From the NCBI GenBank assembly GCA_963978545.1, contig OZ021724.1, positions 24,355,933 through 24,419,932 on the forward strand: a stretch of DNA of 64,000 bases. The letters are read 5' to 3'. This document shows positions 58,650 through 64,000 of the stretch, one piece after another. Position 1 is the stretch's first letter, and every line of letters starts with the position of its first letter. Source of the stretch: Linyphia triangularis (taxonomy: Eukaryota > Arthropoda > Arachnida > Araneae > Linyphiidae). The notes beneath the pieces are model-generated. The model was not told the DNA's origin, did no database searches, and saw nothing but the letters and a program-made list of their open reading frames with translations. A program made the position numbers and the translations under genes.

Positions 58650-59887
58650 ATGTTATCCATGTATTCCAAAGAAGACACGATGGACAGTCCATGGTCTAGA
58701 TTCTTTGGCGTGGACGATGAAGAAAGTAAGTTTAAACGCATAAATACGACCGTGACTTTTATTCCAAGTGAGTTTCTTTGGTGGGGTTCCTATATAATAA
58801 ACAAAAAAGTTTTTTTTATTCTCTTATTGTTTCAAATATTTAATTTTACTTATTATATGTTAATTAAATAACCCAAATTTAACGGGAAAAAAAGTGAATA
58901 TTTTTATTAAACAAGCATAAAAACCTTGACCATTAAATGATGAAAAATCTGCGCATTTCCAATAAAATTGGTGTCCTATCTGTAATAATATTTTTGTATA
59001 TTTGTCGTCCTTCCCACGAAAATGGACAAAAATATTTACATTACGTATTTTCACACCATATATATACAAATGCAGTTTAAATATATTTTTTCATATTAAG
59101 AAAGTTACGCAATCGATGCGTATGGACTGCGTTTAGATTTGCGCAATTATGTCTTTTTTGCCTTTTACGCATTTAAGTTTCGAGACTTTGAGCATAATAT
59201 AGTGTTTATATAATCGATCGATATGTCACTGTGGTAGTCATTTAAATTATATTGAGCTTTAATTCCATGTTTTTCATCTGTCAATATGCTATTGAGCTTA
59301 ACATATTAGAAATGAAATATCTTATTTGTTCTTTTAATGACAAGTGATTCTAGAATGACCAATTTTTATTAATATATTGTTTAATTACTCATTATTTAAA
59401 ATATATTAATTATTTAACATGTAATAATTATTTAATATTATATATATATTATTTTAATGTAAGAATAGCAATGAGAAATATATCTGTTTATTGTACACCA
59501 AACACATTTTGCAACTTAATATGTAAGTACTATTTTAAAACACTCTAATGAACTTTTACAAACATGGAAATTTTTATTAGGTAGCACCATTGAATTTATA
59601 ATCACGTTATTCACATTTCAATATGTTATTGCCAAATTATCCTTTTGTATAATGTAAATAGTTAACTAAATGAAGTATAAATAGTTAATAGTCGAACCAT
59701 CTGTATGAATAATAAATTTGATATAATTATAATAACTAACTCTTTTATGTATATTATTCTTTTTAATTAAATAATAAAAATTCCTTAACTTAGTTGAAAA
59801 TTTAAATGACTTATTTTTTTAATTTAGAAGATATTGAAATGATCATGGATGAAAACGATATCGAAAACGCACAAATGTCCCCAAAAG
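58650..59887 (+). CDS. First two exons of an unidentified gene with acidic N-terminus (partial)
   Basis: Exon 1 (58650-58725) begins ATG, encodes MLSMYSKEDTMDSPW then RFFGVDDEE, and ends in phase 1 at A|GTAAGT. Exon 2 (59828-59887) follows TTTTAATTTAG, enters in the same phase, encodes KDIEMIMDENDIENAQM plus SPK, and ends in phase 1 at G|GTATGT. Two phase-matched exons with good splice signals, 1.1 kb apart, make chance unlikely. The peptide is acidic and hydrophilic, without signal peptide or known motif; probably a cytoplasmic or nuclear N-terminus. Later exons were not found before 64 kb. Promoter not identified. Not TE-like. Confidence 0.5.
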
Positions 59888-60837
59888 GTATGTATAATAT
59901 TTTTTTTCTATATAGTGTGTGAAAATTATTCGATGAAATGTTCTTTGAATGAAATGTTCAGAAATGAATTTCTGTGTTTTTCTTACACAAATATGTTGCA
60001 TTTTAACCCTAACCAAGCACACGTTTTATTAAATATTTTAAGTTTGAGGTTATAGTTTTATTTTTAAAATACATGTGTAGTTAGTATTTAATCACTAAAT
60101 ACTTCTCGTTAAACAGTGACATAAATATGTAATTAAGTCGAACAGATATGAGGAATGTTTGTTCTTTAAATACATTTGTAATCATAAGTTTAGTTCATAA
60201 ATTGCAATCAATGGCTTGCAACCATTTTTTTTTTTTAATCTTTATATCTCAGTTTAAAAAGAATAATTATTTGTGATAGTATGTGTAGGTGACTGTTTCC
60301 ACAAACATATCCTCTGAAAAATTAACAATATTAACTTTCTGAAAGCTTGAAAATATGGGGCCATGATAGGCAACATGTCCAAACTGGCCATATGGTGCCA
60401 GCCGAAGCTCATATTGTATACATGGCCTTAAATAAGATTAGAAAAACCTGTTTAAATCCCTATGAATACTCTTTTAATTCAGTAAACACTTTTTTTTTTT
60501 CAATTTTAAATATAAAGATAATAAATTATATTTAGGATTTTTTTTTAATAATTTTACACGTTTTGTACACCTATAAAGCATAAGAGTTAAACAAGTGATT
60601 AAAAGAGAATGAGCATATAAATGGAATGCAATAGGATGCCTCAGTAAAAAAAAAAAAAATGAAAAGAATATTGGCTCAATATTAACAAAGCAATATTTCT
60701 AAAAATCACTTTTTTATTTCTTATGCTATTAACTTTTTTATTTCTTTTCTTATTGAAAGTATTTTTATTATTGAATCATTTATTTGCATGTGTCCTAGTT
60801 AAAAATTCTACGAAAGATTGTTAATTTAACGATTTTT
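59888..60837. other. Likely intron of the 58.65-kb gene; nothing else seen
   Basis: AT-rich, starting with the GTATGT donor. Confidence 0.35.
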
Positions 60838-61032
60838 AAAGGAATAGTTTTCAGTGAATGGAATCTAGTGTAATGTTACAAATTGATTTTACATGGTTTA
60901 ACCCGGAGTTTTGGTGATTAGTTCTGAGATTTAAGTCATTAAATCTTAAGACTAATCACCAAAACCTGCCTAAACAAAGTAAAATCAAATTGCAACATCA
61001 CACTGGATTCCATTAACTGAAAATTATTTCCT
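60838..61032. mobile_element. Fold-back element with ~95-bp arms and a 4-nt loop
   Basis: 60838-60934 pairs with 60939-61032 (AAAGGAATAGTTTTCAGT... with its inverted copy ending ...ATTATTTCCTT); the loop is GTCA. Includes GATTAGT / ACTAATC and GGAATC / GATTCC paired blocks. Confidence 0.88.
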
Positions 61033-61279
61033 TCAAATAAATATGTCCTACAAAAGTCAATAACTTCCAAAATTAAAATATTTTACAAAATTTATACAAA
61101 AGTAGCATTGACAGTTCTACTCTTTCACTTTACAATGAATTATTTCTAAAACACTCAAGGCTTTAGGATGGAATGATGTTGAATTATCTTCAAAAACTGA
61201 TTTTGAACACAATTTTCTATGAAATATTGCTTTGAAGTATTGGTAACACATATGGATACAAAAGGTTAGGTATTCAATT

Positions 61280-62825
61280 GTAGCAGTAAGGGGTAATCCA
61301 GCAATTTTTGCTTTGATTATCAGGTATTTGTACTAGCATGTATGTTTTGCATTAAAAATACAACCTATAACTATGACTGCCCTACATTTTCCCTGAAAAT
61401 TAGAATATGGTTGTAATTTAGGATATTTCAGAGCCACTCAATTAGGTAGGGCTAACTGATGGTATCCCTATTAACATGAGACTGCCTATGTTAATCAACT
61501 TAATATATTTATTTTTATGTGTAGCATCCATTATCTAGTTCAGAATTGAAATGATTTTATTATGCAATAAAATTTTTGTCAAACTTATCCCAAAGAATGT
61601 AATGTATCCCCATGTAAACTATTGTTGATTTCCTAAGAAAATAAAATGTAAACCCTCCGATTGTGAACATTGCATGATGTCTAAAGTGTTAACTACTGTT
61701 TTTTCTTTTTTAATTTGTAACTAATTTTGAAAATCTGTGTATTTATTTTATGTCCTGCCTGTTATTATAATTAGTAATTTTTAAAACTTGTGTATTTAAT
61801 TGTAAATCCCCCATTACAACAAAAACACATTTCCCTTTGCATTTACAAGTGGGTGTTGAATCCATTTTGATGTGATTTAATAAGAACATTTTCATCACAA
61901 TACAAAGAAAAATGCATGAGTATTCAAACTGTGTCTATAGTAATAATTTTGTAAAACCTAGCTTTTAATTTTATGACCTTCCCAGGATATATACCACGTT
62001 TCACTTTTCTACATATGCTGCTAATGTCATGTAATGGGTATGCAAGGAGAGCATTTTGAATGCATCTTGATGTGATTTTACAAATGGCGATGAATGGAAA
62101 TTTCATCACAATATAAATAAAATTGCATGATAACCGAAACTCCATTTTGAAATTTGTAATTAATTTGGAAAACATCTATTTAATTTTGCAGCCTGCTCTC
62201 ATAATGTATTCCACTCTTCTGCATTTACTGATGTCATATTCTTGTCATTAAATTGCAAGGAACTCATTTCAAATCCATTTGTGACTATTGAAGCACCAAG
62301 TTCCTAACTAATTTTAAAAACGTGCATTTAATTTTTTTTTCACTCTTGCATTTATCTCTTTTTAGGAGGAACTTTTTTCTATTTTATCAGCACAAATATT
62401 ATAGAAAACAACTACTTCACAATTTTCACTTGCATAGCTATAAACAAAAATTCTGTTGTGTTGCAAAATTCTAAATTCTGTTCTGTAAATCAAAAACCTA
62501 ATTGAAATTGTGTTCTATATTCTTCAAAAATTTACTTTGAACACAAAATTCTGTAGAATGTTATTGTTGTGACGTTTTTTTTTAGCATATGGGACTGCAA
62601 AAAGTTTTGATCTTCAAAAGTAGCAATAAAGGAATAATCCAACAATTTTTTACTTTGGTTACCAGATAAGTTTAGTACTTGTTTGTCTTGGATGAAAAAA
62701 GCACAACTATGACTGCAACAAATTTTTCCTAAAATTGAGGATATTTCGGTGTTGTTGATTTTAGTAGGGTTAACTGATGTTCTCCCTATTAACATGAGGC
62801 AGTCTATGGCAATCAACTTAGCAAT
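61280..62825. repeat. Diverged direct duplications
   Basis: 61280-61505 and 62620-62825 share AACTATGACTGC, GGATATTTC, TAGGG(C/T)TAACTGATG and CCTATTAACATGAG. In between, 61715-61925, 61930-62115 and 62160-62300 share TTTTGATGTGATTT, TTTCATCACAAT and AATTGCATGA-like blocks. 63740-63930 is a further copy. Confidence 0.6.
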
Positions 62826-62919
62826 CAATCAATCTCAATATGCAATAGTATTTTTGCAGATTTAATTGCAGAGATTTGCATGTAAAATATTGATGACTTT
62901 CTGAAAAATAAAATTGCTT

Positions 62920-63165
62920 GAAGAACTAGATTACGCTGATGACCTGATTCTGTCTTCTTTGCAAGAGGGCTTGAAAAGAAAGACTACGACTTGAAGAAAA
63001 TGCAAGACAAATTGGACATCACATAAATTAAAAGTAAAGAAAAAAAAGTCTGAAAATTAATAACAATAACTCATATCTACATAAACGGAAGAGAAGTAGA
63101 AGTGACAAAACTATTTGTGACCAATAGCCTCTGATGAAGACATTAACCTTAAGAATAAATAAATA
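62920..63165 (+). pseudogene. LINE reverse-transcriptase fragment
   Basis: Reads LDYADDLILSS, the RT catalytic YADD motif, followed by short frame-shifted pieces. Strongly decayed. Together with 63570-63735 it looks like a non-LTR element on the plus strand. Confidence 0.6.
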
Positions 63166-63559
63166 AAAAAAAAACTTTGACTTTAAAATGTTGCACAAGG
63201 AAAATTAATATTCTTATAGTTACAAATTTTCAGTGCATCCATAAAATCTATATTTCTGTCTGGAAGCTAAGCATTGAAATTAACAAAACTATGAAAAAAT
63301 ACCATGAGAGCTTTTCAAACCATAATTCTCCTAAAAATACTAAGAATATTCTGGGCAACGAGGATAAGTAATGTTGATCTCTATCATAAAAAGTAGCATT
63401 TCCTTAATAACTAACCTTAAAAGAAGAAAATGCCATTTGATTGACTATGTCTTGGGTTGGTTGTTTTCAGATTTATTAGACGCAAGTGTAACACAAAGGT
63501 CAAACTGTGCCAGACCATGTCTTGCGAATGCAATATTCAGAGCGTACTAGGAGAACACT

Positions 63560-63735
63560 GACCTTATGGTAAGTGAAAAAGAGGAAGGCCTAAATTGACT
63601 TTCCGAAGGAGGATAGAAAAAGAACAGTTTGAGGCCAGGGGTAGACCAGATAGAAACTCTGGACCAGAGGGTATTGCACGAAAATCTTGTGGCCTCATGT
63701 ATCCCATTGCTGCCAAGAAGACCTGGGCAAAGCAT
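63560..63735 (+). pseudogene. LINE C-terminal fragment
   Basis: KRGRPKLTFRRRIEKEQFE resembles the RGRP-x-x-TW-RR segment near the C-terminus of RTE-like or related non-LTR polyproteins, followed by a degenerate A-x-x-R...W region. Same strand as the RT fragment. Confidence 0.5.
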
Positions 63736-64000
63736 TACAAATACAACACATTTAATTTTACTTTGACAATAGTGTGTATTTTGAATTTATTCTGATGTGA
63801 TATTACAACTAGTCACAACTATTGAAGGAATACTTTCATCCCAATAAAAGGAAATTGATGAAAAATTCTGTTTACTGTTGATGTTAGTAATTTTTAAACG
63901 TCTTGCCATTTAGTTTTATAGCCTGCCTAATGATCAAAATTTGTTTTATCCTTCTCTGTGCTTTTTCCCCAGAATTATTTATTTAAAAATTAGGTAATTT

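Noticed and set aside
63465..63550. Third exon for the 58.65-kb gene after GTTTTCAG
   Set aside because: The acceptor lies in a GGTTGGTTGTTTTCAGATT string that matches the SINE tail and sits between LINE fragments; coding potential is weak.
1..64000. CRISPR arrays, bacterial operons, riboswitches or Shine-Dalgarno sites
   Set aside because: Nothing of the kind seen; introns, SINEs and eukaryotic transposons show nuclear animal DNA.

Overview
The window is AT-rich eukaryotic DNA with spliceosomal introns, tRNA-derived SINEs, DNA transposons and almost no intact reading frames. Repeat styles (tRNA-headed SINEs with GGTTGGTT-type tails, hAT, pogo-like and piggyBac-like MITEs, an animal MULE with SWIM and Ulp1-type domains) point to an arthropod. 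A chelicerate such as a spider is my guess, from general impression of these repeats and not from a search.

Region by region: (1) 1-6 kb holds two exons of a minus-strand gene for a small secreted Cys-rich protein (signal-peptide exon 5800-5890, Cys-rich exon 2456-2611). (2) 6.3-7.8 kb has two decayed 18S rRNA 5' fragments, a long palindrome, and two SINEs that landed head-to-head in the same target. (3) 10.6-43.25 kb is a nest of transposons. An outer element is bounded by ~1.1-kb inverted repeats and carries a Cys-rich gene of its own. Into it went a 17.5-kb element encoding a MULE transposase with zinc fingers, SWIM and two Ulp1-like protease domains beside an SGNH hydrolase gene (11807-29270), and an 11.5-kb hAT (29944-41464, 8-bp TSD). 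The hAT holds a second hAT (30799-33022, 8-bp TSD) and a 5-kb element (33546-38515) carrying a broken multi-exon gene, whose intron region contains a pogo-like MITE (37252-37422). (4) 43-58 kb has no recognisable intact gene but many fold-back MITEs, tandem repeats and copies of a dispersed repeat ending in a conserved hairpin. (5) 58.6-59.9 kb has two compatible 5' exons of a plus-strand gene with an acidic N-terminus. (6) 60-64 kb has a perfect-loop fold-back, diverged duplications and decayed LINE pieces.

Only the secreted Cys-rich gene and the 58.65-kb gene look like host genes. The other coding sequence is transposon-derived and carries stops, frameshifts or insertions. The SGNH reading frame is the least damaged piece. 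Nesting order, TSDs and resumed reading frames are read directly from the sequence. Family names are from memory of motifs, and no database was searched.
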